A stretch of DNA of 64,000 nucleotides from VBDM01 sp035702665 (lineage in GTDB: Bacteria; Pseudomonadota; Gammaproteobacteria; Burkholderiales; SG8-39). The stretch is from contig DASSQD010000047.1 of NCBI GenBank assembly GCA_035702665.1, forward strand, positions 1 to 64,000. The letters are read 5' to 3'. The translations under genes were made by a program, and so were the position numbers. Numbering within the stretch: the first letter of the stretch is position 1; each line of letters starts with the position of its first letter. The notes under the pieces were generated by a model that was not told where the DNA came from, made no database searches, and saw nothing but the letters and a program-made list of their open reading frames with translations. Positions 1 through 9,478 of the stretch are shown here, piece after piece.

Positions 1-132
1 CCCCGATGAAGTCAAGCTGCGATACGTTCCCCGTGCTCGCCAGCGTGATCCTGTGACCGTTGGCCAGCGTCAGCCCGTTCACCACGTCCAGCAGCGTGTT
101 GTTCGGAACCGTCACATCCGCGTTCAGCGTCA
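1..132. repeat. Direct repeat copy A inside tpsA
   Basis: 132 bp identical to positions 712-843 by direct reading. It begins exactly at the window edge and so may extend further left. It encodes the same stretch of tpsA in the same frame. Confidence 0.95.
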
Positions 133-2602
133 CCCCGTCGAAGGTTCCCGTGGCCCCGGCAGCCAGCACGAGTTGCGCCCCGGCGCTGCCGATCGTGCCG
201 TTCAGAATCCTGCCGTTCTGCCCCAGCTGCACATTGCCCGTGGTCGCCGTCGGCGCAAAGGTCGCTCCGGTGTTGTCCAGCGTCCCCTGCGTGATGACCA
301 CCGTGCCCCCGGCGCCGTTGAGCCCCGCCAGCGAAGCCGTGGTGAAGGTCCCCTCCAGGTTCAGCGTCCCGCCGCCGCTGGCCAGCAGCGTCCCCGTGTT
401 GTTCCAGTTCGTCGGCGCGATCGTCAGCACCGAGCCCGCGCCCGTGGCGCTCAGCGTCCCGCTGTTGCTCAGCGTCCCGTTGCCGTTGATCGCGACCGTC
501 TTGCCCGCATCCGAGCTGATCGTCCCCTGGTTGGCGATCGTCGTCCCGCTGCTGACGCCGACGGTGCCGCTCTGGCCGCCCGCGCCGCTGTGCACCGTCA
601 CCTGGGTTCCGATCGTCAGCGTCTGGTTGGCGTTCAGATTCGAATTCAGGGAGTCGGCCGTGCTCGTGCCGCCGAAGATCACCTCGCCGCTGCCCCCCAG
701 CGTCTGCGAGGCCCCGATGAAGTCAAGCTGCGATACGTTCCCCGTGCTCGCCAGCGTGATCCTGTGACCGTTGGCCAGCGTCAGCCCGTTCACCACGTCC
801 AGCAGCGTGTTGTTCGGAACCGTCACATCCGCGTTCAGCGTCAATGCGCTGAACACCGAGGTCGTGTTTGCGCCGATCGTGATGCCGCCCGCTCCCGCGG
901 ACAGCGTGCCGCCGTTCAATGCGATCGTGGCTCCGCTGATCGTGGTCGCGCCACCCGCGTTGAGCGCGAGGTCGAGCGCGTTTCCCGCCGCGGTGGACTC
1001 GATCGTCGCGCCGCTGTGGATATCGATATTGCCGGCCGCCTGGAGGGTCAAGCTCGCCGCGGCGCCCGTCGTCTTGTTGATGGTCACGGCCCCGCCCGCG
1101 TCGGCGCTGCCGGACACTGTGATGTTTCCGGCTTCGGCGCCCGACGTCCCGGTCGTGACCGTGACGCTGGTCCCGCCGTTCAGCGCGCTCTGGATTTGCG
1201 CCGCCTGGACATTCGCGCCGGTGGCGATTGCGTCGAAGGTCGCCGTGGTCGCGTTGACGCCGGCGTTGGCGTTGTTGGAGATCGTCAGGTTGAACGGATC
1301 GAGCAGCCACCGACCCGCCGTGCCGGCAGTCGCGCCGGCGTCAACCGACCCGCCGGCATCGAGGACATTGTGGCTCGAGGTCTCGACGAACCCGCCGTTC
1401 CCGCCCCGCGCTCCGCCTCTGGCGCTGATGTTGCCGTAGAAACGCGTAACGTCGTCCGACCAGACGACGACCTTGCCGCCGTCGCCGTTCACCGTCGCAT
1501 CCGCCTTGATGGTCGCGTCGGGGCCGATATAGGTCGCCGACGCGTTCTGCACCGCAGCGTTCGCACCGTGGGCGTCGCCGCCCACCAGCACCGTGCCGCC
1601 GCCCGCGCTGCCGGAGGCGTCGACGGTCGCGTGCTCCGTCAGTCCGACGAAGTGGCCGAGCAGCTTGATATCGCCGCCCTTGCCGTCGGCGCCCGTCGCC
1701 GCGACGCTGCCCGAAGCGAGCAGCGTGCCCTGCTCGGCCTGGACCGTGACGCTGCCGCCGGAATCGCCGCTCGCCGAGATCGAGCTCCCCGCATCCAGCG
1801 TGACGTCCTTGCTCGCCTTGAGGAAGATGCGCCCGTCCTCGCCGCGCACCACCTGGTCGGCGTTGATGACGCCGCCGTTGCGGAGCGTCGCCGCGTAGAT
1901 GCCGATCTGTCCGCTCTTCGCGACGATCTGGCCGAGGTTCACCACGGCGTTGTCGCTCGCGGTGATCTCGACGCGCACCCCCGGAGTGCTGGTGTCGAGG
2001 ATCTTCACCGACTGCCCCGCGGCGAGGATGACGTCGCCCTGCGGGCTGGTGATGATGCCGCTGTTGTTCACCCCGGATCCGACGAGGTAGACGCTGCCGC
2101 CCGTAGGCGTGGTGATCGTCCCGCGGTTCTCCACCGCGCCCGCCGCGGCGTTCGCCTGGAAATTCAGCCGCCCCGCGAGGAAGTCCTGGTTGCTGATATT
2201 CAGCGTCGACGCCACCAGGCCCGGCACGTCGATCCTCGCGCCTTCTCCGACGAGTATGCCCGAGGGGTTGATGAGGAAGACGCGGCCGTTGGAAGTGAGC
2301 GTCCCCAGCAGTACCGAGGGGTCGGGACCGACTACCCGGTTGAGGACGGCGGAGGTGCTGCTCTGCTGGATGAACCGCGTGGTCTCGCCCGCGGCGATCG
2401 AGAAGCCCTGCCAGTTGATGATGGCGCCGGGGCTGTTGGTGATGTTGAGCGTCGTCCCCTGCTGGGCGATGGAGACCTGCCCGTTGACGACCTGCGGACC
2501 GACCGGATTGGCCTTGGCGGCCGGAACGCACAGCGACAGCACGAGCGCGCAGAGCAGCTTGCGCTGGAATGGACGACCCGCGTCGCTGGTTGCGCGCAGC
2601 AC
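1..2602 (-). CDS. Two-partner secretion exoprotein (TpsA, filamentous haemagglutinin-like), C-terminus cut by window edge
   Basis: Large secreted beta-helical exoprotein exported by the TpsB pore encoded just upstream. The first 867 codons are visible. A GTG start at 2602 lies 6 nt after a GGGAGGGG ribosome site and is followed by a signal peptide (KLLCALVLSLCVPAAKA). The TPS domain follows (about residues 35-250), with the typical opening NPVGPQVVNGQVSI and internal NPSGILVG. The remainder is Gly/Thr/Asn/Ser-rich haemagglutinin-type repeat. Positions 1-132 and 712-843 are identical, 237 codons apart in frame. The gene follows tpsB by 97 bp, the usual TPS order. The true reading frame is hidden by longer spurious ORFs on the opposite strand. 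What the exoprotein does (adhesin, haemolysin or contact-dependent toxin) cannot be told without its C-terminus. Confidence 0.9.
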   Translation of the reverse strand, partial: MLRATSDAGRPFQRKLLCALVLSLCVPAAKANPVGPQVVNGQVSIAQQGTTLNITNSPGAIINWQGFSIAAGETTRFIQQSSTSAVLNRVVGPDPSVLLGTLTSNGRVFLINPSGILVGEGARIDVPGLVASTLNISNQDFLAGRLNFQANAAAGAVENRGTITTPTGGSVYLVGSGVNNSGIITSPQGDVILAAGQSVKILDTSTPGVRVEITASDNAVVNLGQIVAKSGQIGIYAATLRNGGVINADQVVRGEDGRIFLKASKDVTLDAGSSISASGDSGGSVTVQAEQGTLLASGSVAATGADGKGGDIKLLGHFVGLTEHATVDASGSAGGGTVLVGGDAHGANAAVQNASATYIGPDATIKADATVNGDGGKVVVWSDDVTRFYGNISARGGARGGNGGFVETSSHNVLDAGGSVDAGATAGTAGRWLLDPFNLTISNNANAGVNATTATFDAIATGANVQAAQIQSALNGGTSVTVTTGTSGAEAGNITVSGSADAGGAVTINKTTGAAASLTLQAAGNIDIHSGATIESTAAGNALDLALNAGGATTISGATIALNGGTLSAGAGGITIGANTTSVFSALTLNADVTVPNNTLLDVVNGLTLANGHRITLASTGNVSQLDFIGASQTLGGSGEVIFGGTSTADSLNSNLNANQTLTIGTQVTVHSGAGGQSGTVGVSSGTTIANQGTISSDAGKTVAINGNGTLSNSGTLSATGAGSVLTIAPTNWNNTGTLLASGGGTLNLEGTFTTASLAGLNGAGGTVVITQGTLDNTGATFAPTATTGNVQLGQNGRILNGTIGSAGAQLVLAAGATGTFDGVTLNADVTVPNNTLLDVVNGLTLANGHRITLASTGNVSQLDFIG
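712..843. repeat. Direct repeat copy B inside tpsA
   Basis: Identical to positions 1-132 at an offset of 711 bp (237 codons, in frame). Identity stops after 843, where copy A reads C and copy B reads A and the sequences then diverge. Confidence 0.95.
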
Positions 2603-2699
2603 TCTTGGCCCCTCCCGCCAGAGAAGCAGTGTATCAGCGCCGCGGAAACCGCGACGGTGAACTACTTGGCGGGGAAAAAGTGACATACGGCACCGTTTC

Positions 2700-4328
2700 C
2701 TAGAACCCGTAGTAGAGCGCGACGTGGCCGCGGGTGTCGCCCCGGCTTTCGCTCGCCGCCCCGCGCAGCACCCACGCGACATCGAAGCGCAGGCTGAGAG
2801 TTCTCTCGATGTTCCAACGCAAGCCTACGCCGGCGCTCGCAATGATCGCCTTCAGCGGATCGGTCTGCCCGGCGAGCAGATGGTTCTCCGCCCAGCCGTA
2901 GTCGTAGAACACCAGGGCGCGAAGCGGGCCCTCGCCCAGATGAAGCGGCCTGGAAATGTTCGGTGTGTAGACCTCGACGTTGCCGACGTAGCCGTGGTCG
3001 CGCGCGATCTCGCGCTCGAGGAAGCCCCGCACCGCCGTGGCGCCGGCGATGCTGAACTGCTCGCCGGACACCAGGGCGTCGCGGGTAAGCTGGGCGGCGA
3101 GCGCCGCGCGCAACAGCCAATCGCCGGCGAACGCCCGGGACTGGCTCGCGCCGATGCGCGCGAGCGAGTAATGTGCGCTCGCGCCCGGCTCGCCCGGCTC
3201 GTCGCTCGGCCGTGCGGCGCTGAAATCCGCGTCGCTGCCGTTCTTGCCGCCGGGAATATTGTGCGCATAGCCCAGGCTGATGTCGCTGACCCGGCCCGGC
3301 GTCGACCAGTTGCCGTAATACGTAAGGCTCGCCGGCCTGACCGTGACGCTCGCCCCCGTCGGGCCGCAGCCGGCCGAGCCGAAGACCCCCAGCGTGCAGG
3401 CGTTCTGGTACTGCCGCTCGTCGAGCCCGTACACGATGCGATGCGAGTATTCGCCGTGGCGCGCGAGCAGCTGGTTGTAGCGCAGGCCGTAGACGTCGCC
3501 CTTGCCCGAGAACGCCAGCGGGCCGAAGGTCGTCTGGGTCACGCCGGCGTCGACATCGGAGTACGCGGCGAAGACGTCGATCGAGTCGCCGAGCGCGTAC
3601 AGCGGCACGCGATAGCTGGCGCTGTAGATCTTCACCTGGCTTACCCGGTCGGAGGTGATGAAGTTGAGGGTGGCGACGTGGTCGCGATCCCAGAGGTTCG
3701 CGTGCTGCACGCCCACCCCGAAGCGGTAGTCCCCGGTCTGCTGGTTGCCGGTGTTGTCCAGGGTGACGAAGGGCTTGAGCGGCCTGGAATCGGCCACGCC
3801 GACGCGCGCCTCGACCTCGCCTTCCTTCTCGCCGAGGCGCAGGACGACGTCGGCCTGCTTCGCCGGATTCTCGTTCGCCAGCTGCACGTTGGCGGAGATG
3901 TCGGCGGCCCGCGGCGACACGCCTTCCTTGAGCGCGGGAAGGCTCGCGCGGATGTTGGCATCCGAGAACGACTTGTTGCCTTCGACGACGACGCGGCTGA
4001 TGCGCGATTCGAGCACGTTCAGCCGCACCGAGCCCTTGCCGAGTTCCTGCTCGGGCACGGTGACCGACACGGCGCTGTATCCCGCGGAGCGGTAGCGCAG
4101 CTCGAGGGCCTCGAGCGCGCGCTGCACGTCGCCGTACTCGCGGCGCTTGCCGGTGAAGGGCTTGAGGACCTCATCGATGTCGGCGGCCGGCAACAGCGTG
4201 TTGCCGACGACCTCGAAGCGGTCGATGTCGAAGCGCTCGGTCTCCGCCTGAGCGTGGGCAAGCAGCGGCACCGCGGCCAATACCGCGCATCCGATCCATC
4301 GCCGCAAGCCGGACGAAGGAACCGCCAC
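2700..4328 (-). CDS. TpsB/ShlB/FhaC-family outer-membrane transporter
   Basis: Outer-membrane pore of a two-partner (type Vb) secretion system that exports the adjacent TpsA. 542 aa, usual for the family. A GTG start at 4328 sits directly behind a GGGAGGGGAG site. The signal peptide ends near AHAQA, followed by POTRA domains (about residues 32-190, e.g. FEVVGNTLLPAADI and VVVEGNKSFSDANI), then a 16-stranded barrel ending in aromatic YYGF. The VRGFLERE sequence near residue 430 corresponds to the conserved L6 VRGY/F motif of the Omp85 superfamily. The family assignment is clear; substrate pairing rests on adjacency. Confidence 0.93.
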   Translation of the reverse strand: MAVPSSGLRRWIGCAVLAAVPLLAHAQAETERFDIDRFEVVGNTLLPAADIDEVLKPFTGKRREYGDVQRALEALELRYRSAGYSAVSVTVPEQELGKGSVRLNVLESRISRVVVEGNKSFSDANIRASLPALKEGVSPRAADISANVQLANENPAKQADVVLRLGEKEGEVEARVGVADSRPLKPFVTLDNTGNQQTGDYRFGVGVQHANLWDRDHVATLNFITSDRVSQVKIYSASYRVPLYALGDSIDVFAAYSDVDAGVTQTTFGPLAFSGKGDVYGLRYNQLLARHGEYSHRIVYGLDERQYQNACTLGVFGSAGCGPTGASVTVRPASLTYYGNWSTPGRVSDISLGYAHNIPGGKNGSDADFSAARPSDEPGEPGASAHYSLARIGASQSRAFAGDWLLRAALAAQLTRDALVSGEQFSIAGATAVRGFLEREIARDHGYVGNVEVYTPNISRPLHLGEGPLRALVFYDYGWAENHLLAGQTDPLKAIIASAGVGLRWNIERTLSLRFDVAWVLRGAASESRGDTRGHVALYYGF

Positions 4329-4439
4329 CTCCCCTCCCTGAGATCAAGGCCCTGGGACCTTCCGGGCCCTAGTGAAAAGACAGCGTGAGGCGCGCTTCTA
4401 TTCCCGCCCGATTCTAGCGCAGTTTCCGCCCCGGCCTGG

Positions 4440-6095
4440 CTACATAGGTTTCGACGAGTACACGATCTTCCCGCCGACCATGGTCATCAGCGGTTTGATG
4501 TCCTTGATCTGCGCTACGGGCACCGAGAGGTAGTCGCGATCGAGAACGAGGAGGTCGGCGTACTTGCCGGGCTGGATCGAGCCGAGATTGTTCTCCTGGA
4601 AGATGAAGAGCGCGTTGCTGCGCGTGTGCGCGATCAGTGCCTGCTCGCGGCTGACGGTCTGGCGGTTCACCTTGCGCCCGCCGATCATGCGCCCGGTCAC
4701 GGCGAAGGAAAGCGTGTAGAACGGATTGGACGGGGTCACCGCGGTAGCGTCCGAGCCCAGGCCCCAGACGATGCCGCTGTCCTGCACGCGCTTGAACGGC
4801 GGCATGTCCCAGGCGCGATCGCCGTGCACCGCGTGCATCAGCGCGCCCTGGATGAGCGGGCGGCTGTGAAGCCCGGCGTACAGGCCCAGGCGCTTCATGC
4901 GCTCGAGCTGCGCGTCGGTGACCTGGTCGAGATGCGACAGTACCCAGCGCAGGCCCTTGATCGGCTCGACCTTGTTCACGGCCTCCATCTCCGTCAGGTA
5001 GGCGTCGATCGCGTTCTCCATCTCGACGTGCGCGTTGAGGAACATGCCGCTCTCGGCAACCGCGTTCAGGATGCGCCGCACCTGGCGCATGTCGTCGGGC
5101 TTCACCACGAAGTCGTTGCGCAGCAGCTGGGTGGTCGCGGGCAGATAGACCGACTCGCCCCAGCCGATATTGTCGAAGGTGTCGCTCCCCTGGAAGGGCG
5201 TCGCCTGCTGGATCTCGGTGAGCACCTTGTCGACCTCCACAGGCGTCGCCGGCTGCCTGATGGTGGTCCAGAAAGCGCGCGCGTTCAGCTCGCCGCGATC
5301 GGCGAGCGTGCGGTACGCCTCGTAGTGCCGCGCGTCGACTCCGCGCCCGCCGGCGTCGTACCAGGCGGTGATGCCCATCGCGTTCAGCCCGGAGACGAAC
5401 TTGCGCACGTTCGCGACCCATTGCTCCTTGTCGGGCAGCGGCATCTTGGCGGCGATGAAGGCGACGCCGCCCGCGCCGCTCACCACGCCGGTGGGCCGGC
5501 CCGTGGAGTCCTTCTCGATCGCGCCGCCGCGCGGGTCGGCCGTCGCCGCGTCTATGCCCGCCGCCTTCAGGGCGGCGCCGTTCAGGTAGCTGCGGATGTA
5601 GACCGCCTGGAGCACGACCGGGTTGTCCGGCGCGATGCGGTCGAGCTCTTCGAGCGAGAAGCCGCGCGGCTCGTCGGTGAACTGGTCCTCTGACCAGCCG
5701 CCGAGCGTTGCGATCCATTCTCCGGGTCGCGCGCCGCGCACGCGCTCGGCGAGCAGAGCGAGCGCCCTCGCGTGCGAGGTCACGCCGTCCAAGCGCAGCT
5801 CGTCGTGCTCGGGGGCGCGGATGAAGTGCGCATGGTTGTCGATCAGCCCCGGGATTACCGTCCGCGTCTTCAGGTCGATCACCCTGGTTCCGGGCCCCTG
5901 GTGCTCGAGCACGTCCGCGTTCTTGCCGACCGCGATGATGCGCTCTCCGCGGATCGCGACGCCCTGTGCGAAGCTGAAGCGCTGATCGACCGTGACGATC
6001 CTGCCGTTGAGCAGAATGGTGTCGGCGCGCTCTGCCGCAAAGGCGCCCTGGAGCGCCGCGACGGCGAAGAACGCGGCGCAGATGGATCTCCTCAT
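4440..6095 (-). CDS. Secreted amidohydrolase (YtcJ-like, amidohydrolase_3)
   Basis: Putative periplasmic metal-dependent amide/imide hydrolase of 551 aa. The signal peptide (MRRSICAAFFAVAALQGAFA) is followed by the N-terminal beta-sandwich (LLNGRIVTVDQ). The metal-binding strand-1 motif IDNHAHF is near residue 75, and the barrel then leads to the C-terminal sandwich with DLLVLDRDYL. The start at 6095 overlaps the stop of the upstream molybdenum hydroxylase by ATGA (6092-6095), so the two are translationally coupled. A second protein of the same family lies at 28747-30513. The substrate is unknown; a heterocycle or cyclic amide would fit a partnership with a Mo-hydroxylase, but that is inference. 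Confidence 0.85.
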   Translation of the reverse strand: MRRSICAAFFAVAALQGAFAAERADTILLNGRIVTVDQRFSFAQGVAIRGERIIAVGKNADVLEHQGPGTRVIDLKTRTVIPGLIDNHAHFIRAPEHDELRLDGVTSHARALALLAERVRGARPGEWIATLGGWSEDQFTDEPRGFSLEELDRIAPDNPVVLQAVYIRSYLNGAALKAAGIDAATADPRGGAIEKDSTGRPTGVVSGAGGVAFIAAKMPLPDKEQWVANVRKFVSGLNAMGITAWYDAGGRGVDARHYEAYRTLADRGELNARAFWTTIRQPATPVEVDKVLTEIQQATPFQGSDTFDNIGWGESVYLPATTQLLRNDFVVKPDDMRQVRRILNAVAESGMFLNAHVEMENAIDAYLTEMEAVNKVEPIKGLRWVLSHLDQVTDAQLERMKRLGLYAGLHSRPLIQGALMHAVHGDRAWDMPPFKRVQDSGIVWGLGSDATAVTPSNPFYTLSFAVTGRMIGGRKVNRQTVSREQALIAHTRSNALFIFQENNLGSIQPGKYADLLVLDRDYLSVPVAQIKDIKPLMTMVGGKIVYSSKPM

Positions 6096-8473
6096 TGGGC
6101 TCTCTCCTCGCGCCGCATGATAACTCGGCGAGCCGCGCGGATGGCGCGCCAGACGCGCTCGGGCGTCGCGGGCAGCTCGATATGCTCCACGCCCAGCTCG
6201 GCGAGCGCGTCGACGATCGCGTTGGCGACCGCGGCGAGCGCCGGGGTCGTGCCGCCCTCGCCGCCGGCGCGTATTCCCAGCGGGTGGGCCGGCGACGGGA
6301 CTTCGCTCAGCTCCGTGGCGAAGTCGGGGAAGTGGTCCGCGCGCGGCATGGCGTAGTCCATGAAGGAGCCCGACAGCATCTGGCCGCTCTGCGGATCGTA
6401 GCGGCACTCCTCGAGCAGGGCCTGGCCCGCGCCCTGCGCGAAGCCGCCGTGCGTCTGGCCGTGGAGGATGAGCGGGTTGACCGCGCGGCCGACGTCGTCG
6501 ACCGCCGCGAGGCGCTCTATCCTCACGACCCCGGTCTCCGGATCGACCTCGACTTCGCATACTTGGCAGCCGTAGGGAAAAGCGGCGACGCGCAGGGTCT
6601 CAGTGTGCGCCGCCGCGAGCGGCTGCGCCGCGGCGACCTCGAAGATCCCGATCGAGCGGTCGGTGCCCTTCACCGAGAAGCGCCCGCCGTCGAACTCGAT
6701 GTCCGCGGGCGCGACCTCGAGGAGCCCCGCGGCGATCGCCTTCCCCTGCTCGAGGATGCCCTCGGACGCCTTCCCGAGAACGATGCTTGCGTAGCGCATC
6801 GAGCGGCCCGAGTGCGAACCGCCGCCTTCGGACACGATGTCGGTGTCGCCCTGAGTCAGCATCACGCTCTCGAAGGGCACCCCCAGCCACTCGACGAGCA
6901 GCTGCGCGAAGCTCGTCTCGTGGCCCTGTCCGCTCGAGAGCGTGCCGATGACGGCGTCGACGCGGCCCTCGGGCCGGACCGTGATCTCCGCGCGCTCGGT
7001 GGGAAACCCCGACGTCACCTCGACATAATTGGCGACTCCGATGCCGCGCAACATTCCCCGCCGGCGCGCCTCGGCGCGGCGCGCCTCGAATCCGCTCCAG
7101 TCGCCCAATGCGAGTGCGGACCTCATCGCTCTTGCGTACGCCCCGCTGTCGTAGACGAGGCCGAAGGCGTTGCGGAACGGCATCGCCGATTCCGGGACGA
7201 GGTTGCGCGCCCGCAGCTCGACGCGGTCCACGCCCAGCTTGCGCGCCGCGAGATCGATCAGGCGCTCGATGACGAAGATCGCTTCGGGACGGCCCGCGCT
7301 GCGGTACGGCGTCGTCGGCGGCGTGTTGGAAAGCACGGCGCGTGCGCGAACGTGGGCCGCGGCGAAGCGATAAACGCTCGTGATGATGGACGCCCCCTTC
7401 GACAGCGGCACGTGCGAAGCCGAGTGCGCGCCGGCGTTGCTCAGATTGGCGGCGCGGAACGCCAGGAAATTCCCCTGCGCGTCGAGCGCGAGCGCCGCCT
7501 CGACGGTCAGGTCCCGGCCCTGGTAATCGGTGAGGAAGGCCTCGCTCCGCTCGCAGGTCCATTTCACCGGGCGGCCCAGGCGCTTCGATGCCCACGCGAC
7601 CAACGCAAACTCGGGAAAGAAGCTGTTTTTCGTTCCGAAGTTGCCGCCGGTGTCGCGGGCGACGACCCGAACCGCGCCCTCTTCGACGCCGAGCATGGCC
7701 GCGAGCTCGCGCTTCTGGCGCACTACCCCGCCCGAGCCGGCGTAGAGCGTGTAGCGCTTCGCCGCCGTATCGTAGGACCCGAGCGCGGCGCGCGGCTCCA
7801 TCGGCACGCCGGTGACGCGCTGCACGCGCGTCCGCAGCCGCACGACGTGCGCGGCGCGCGCGAGCGCGGTCTCGGTCGCCTGCGCGTCGCCCAGGTCCGC
7901 GTCTATGGTCACGTTCGAGTCGCGCCCCTCCCACAAAAGCGGCGCGCCCGCTGCCGCCGCGTCGGTCGCAAGCACCGCTGCGGCGAGCGGGTCGTAGTCG
8001 ACGAGGACCCGCTCCGCCGCGTCGCGAGCTGCCGCAAGCGATTCCGCGATGACCATGGCGACCGCCTCGCCGACGAAGCGCGCCCTGTCCGCGGGCAGCG
8101 GATAGTGCGGCGCGATGAATATCGCAGAACCGTCCCGGTTGTGCAGCGCGATGTCGGGCGGGGCCGCGGAGAATGGACGATGCGGGATCGGCTTCAGTCC
8201 GTCCCCGAGGTAGTCCGCGCCAGTGAGCACCGAGAGGACTCCCGGCGCGGCGAGCGCCTCGCTGGCATCGATTGCCGCGATGCGCGCGTGCGCGTGCGGC
8301 GAGCGCACCATGACCGCGTACGCTTGACCGGGGAGATCGAGGTCGTCGCTGAACCTCCCCTGGCCGGTGAGCAGGCGCGCATCCTCCTTGCGCGGGACCG
8401 GAGCTCCGATGCCCGCAAATTGCTTCTCCGATCGAGACAAGGCGGCTTCTTCTGTTTTGAACCGCGGTATCAT
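6092..8473 (-). CDS. Xanthine dehydrogenase/CO dehydrogenase-family molybdopterin-binding large subunit
   Basis: Catalytic subunit (793 aa) of a molybdenum hydroxylase that would insert water-derived oxygen into a heterocycle or aldehyde. It opens with the family pattern IGAPVPRKEDARLLTGQGRF. Then come an a/b hammerhead domain (about 30-150) and the two MoCo-binding regions. PYRSAGRPEA replaces the AYRCSFR loop of true (form I) CO dehydrogenase. The conserved active-site glutamate is present in IRAGGEGGTTPA near residue 740. The ATG at 8473 is chosen; a TTG 42 bp further in is the alternative. No FAD or [2Fe-2S] subunit gene is adjacent. Only 29 bp separate it from a divergent Bug receptor gene. 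Confidence 0.88.
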   Translation of the reverse strand: MIPRFKTEEAALSRSEKQFAGIGAPVPRKEDARLLTGQGRFSDDLDLPGQAYAVMVRSPHAHARIAAIDASEALAAPGVLSVLTGADYLGDGLKPIPHRPFSAAPPDIALHNRDGSAIFIAPHYPLPADRARFVGEAVAMVIAESLAAARDAAERVLVDYDPLAAAVLATDAAAAGAPLLWEGRDSNVTIDADLGDAQATETALARAAHVVRLRTRVQRVTGVPMEPRAALGSYDTAAKRYTLYAGSGGVVRQKRELAAMLGVEEGAVRVVARDTGGNFGTKNSFFPEFALVAWASKRLGRPVKWTCERSEAFLTDYQGRDLTVEAALALDAQGNFLAFRAANLSNAGAHSASHVPLSKGASIITSVYRFAAAHVRARAVLSNTPPTTPYRSAGRPEAIFVIERLIDLAARKLGVDRVELRARNLVPESAMPFRNAFGLVYDSGAYARAMRSALALGDWSGFEARRAEARRRGMLRGIGVANYVEVTSGFPTERAEITVRPEGRVDAVIGTLSSGQGHETSFAQLLVEWLGVPFESVMLTQGDTDIVSEGGGSHSGRSMRYASIVLGKASEGILEQGKAIAAGLLEVAPADIEFDGGRFSVKGTDRSIGIFEVAAAQPLAAAHTETLRVAAFPYGCQVCEVEVDPETGVVRIERLAAVDDVGRAVNPLILHGQTHGGFAQGAGQALLEECRYDPQSGQMLSGSFMDYAMPRADHFPDFATELSEVPSPAHPLGIRAGGEGGTTPALAAVANAIVDALAELGVEHIELPATPERVWRAIRAARRVIMRREERAQ

Positions 8474-8502
8474 GGCACGGTCCGCTCGCCACCCGTCAAG
8501 CC

Positions 8503-9468
8503 ATGGTCTCGTTCCCCGGAATCGCCGCCTGCGTCCTGTGCGTCGCGTTCTCGCCCCTTCTCGCCGCACAGGACTATCCGTCGAAGCCCGTCCACGTCTA
8601 CGTTCCCTCCAGCCCGGGCGGCGCCTCCGACATCGCCGCGCGCCTCCTGAGCCCCCGGCTCGCCGAGATGCTCGGCCAGCCCTTCGTGGTGGAGAACCGC
8701 GTCACTTCCGGGGGGATCGTGGGCACCACGCAGCTCGCGAAGGCGCAGGCCGACGGCTACGCCATCATGGTGACCTTCGACACCTTCGCCTCCAACCCGC
8801 ACCTCTACAAGGAGCTGCCGTACGACGTGGTGAAGGACTTCGCGCCGATCATGCTGGTTGCGCGCTATCCGCAGATCCTGGTCGTGCATCCGAGCCTCGG
8901 AGTGAGGACCGTTCCGGAGCTCGTCGCCTACGCCAAGGAAAATCCGGGGAAGCTGAACTACGGTTCGGCCGGTCCCGCGTCCTCCAGCCGCCTCGCGTTC
9001 GAGCTGTTCAAGGACGCCGCAGGCATCCAGGCGGCCGCGGTCAACTACAAGGGAGGAGGCCCGGCGATCAACGATCTCGTCGCCGGCACGGTCCAAGTCA
9101 TGCTGATCCAGGCCGGCGGGACGATTGGACAGAGCGTGAAATCGGGGAAGCTCGTCGGCCTTGCCACGAGCGGCCGGCAGCGCTCGCCGCATTTCCCCGA
9201 GCTGCCGACGATCGCCGACTTCTACCCGGGCTTCGAGACGACGTCGTGGGTGGGAGCCATCGCACCCGCCGGGACGCCGCACGCGATCGTGGAGAAACTC
9301 AACGCCGCGCTGGCGAGGATCCTCGCCGAGCCGGACACGAAGGCCAGGTTCGACTTGCAGAGCGCCGAGATCGCAGCGAGCACCCCGGAGCAGTTCGGCG
9401 ATTTCATCAAGTCCGAATCGGCAAAGTGGGGCAAGGTCATCCGCGAGAAGCACATCCATATCGACTGA
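8503..9468 (+). CDS. Bug/TctC-family periplasmic substrate-binding receptor 1
   Basis: Solitary tripartite-tricarboxylate-type solute receptor of 321 aa. A signal peptide ending LLAAQ is followed by the family opening DYPSKPVHVYVPSSPGG, then VVENR, the DGY motif, an AYAKENPGKLNYGS segment and the C-terminal WGKVIREK. No good ribosome site precedes the ATG. It diverges from the Mo-hydroxylase/amidohydrolase operon, so its ligand may be that operon's substrate (inference). No TctA/TctB membrane genes lie nearby. Confidence 0.92.
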   Translation: MVSFPGIAACVLCVAFSPLLAAQDYPSKPVHVYVPSSPGGASDIAARLLSPRLAEMLGQPFVVENRVTSGGIVGTTQLAKAQADGYAIMVTFDTFASNPHLYKELPYDVVKDFAPIMLVARYPQILVVHPSLGVRTVPELVAYAKENPGKLNYGSAGPASSSRLAFELFKDAAGIQAAAVNYKGGGPAINDLVAGTVQVMLIQAGGTIGQSVKSGKLVGLATSGRQRSPHFPELPTIADFYPGFETTSWVGAIAPAGTPHAIVEKLNAALARILAEPDTKARFDLQSAEIAASTPEQFGDFIKSESAKWGKVIREKHIHID

Positions 9469-9478
9469 CCGTCTCCGG

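Noticed and set aside
1..2602. Contact-dependent inhibition (CdiA/CdiB) system
   Set aside because: The C-terminal toxin and an immunity gene would lie outside the window, and no VENN-type motif is visible in the part present.
53..2683. 876-codon open frame on the plus strand
   Set aside because: Arg/His-rich nonsense translation opposite the real TpsA frame, which has a signal peptide, TPS domain and ribosome site on the minus strand.
4349..4371. GGCCC/GGGCC hairpin upstream of tpsB
   Set aside because: Short GC arms of a kind frequent in this genome, with no U-tract and no alignment to a promoter.
6095..8650. 851-codon open frame on the plus strand
   Set aside because: Shadow of the molybdenum hydroxylase gene; low-complexity Arg/Ala-rich product with no family motif.
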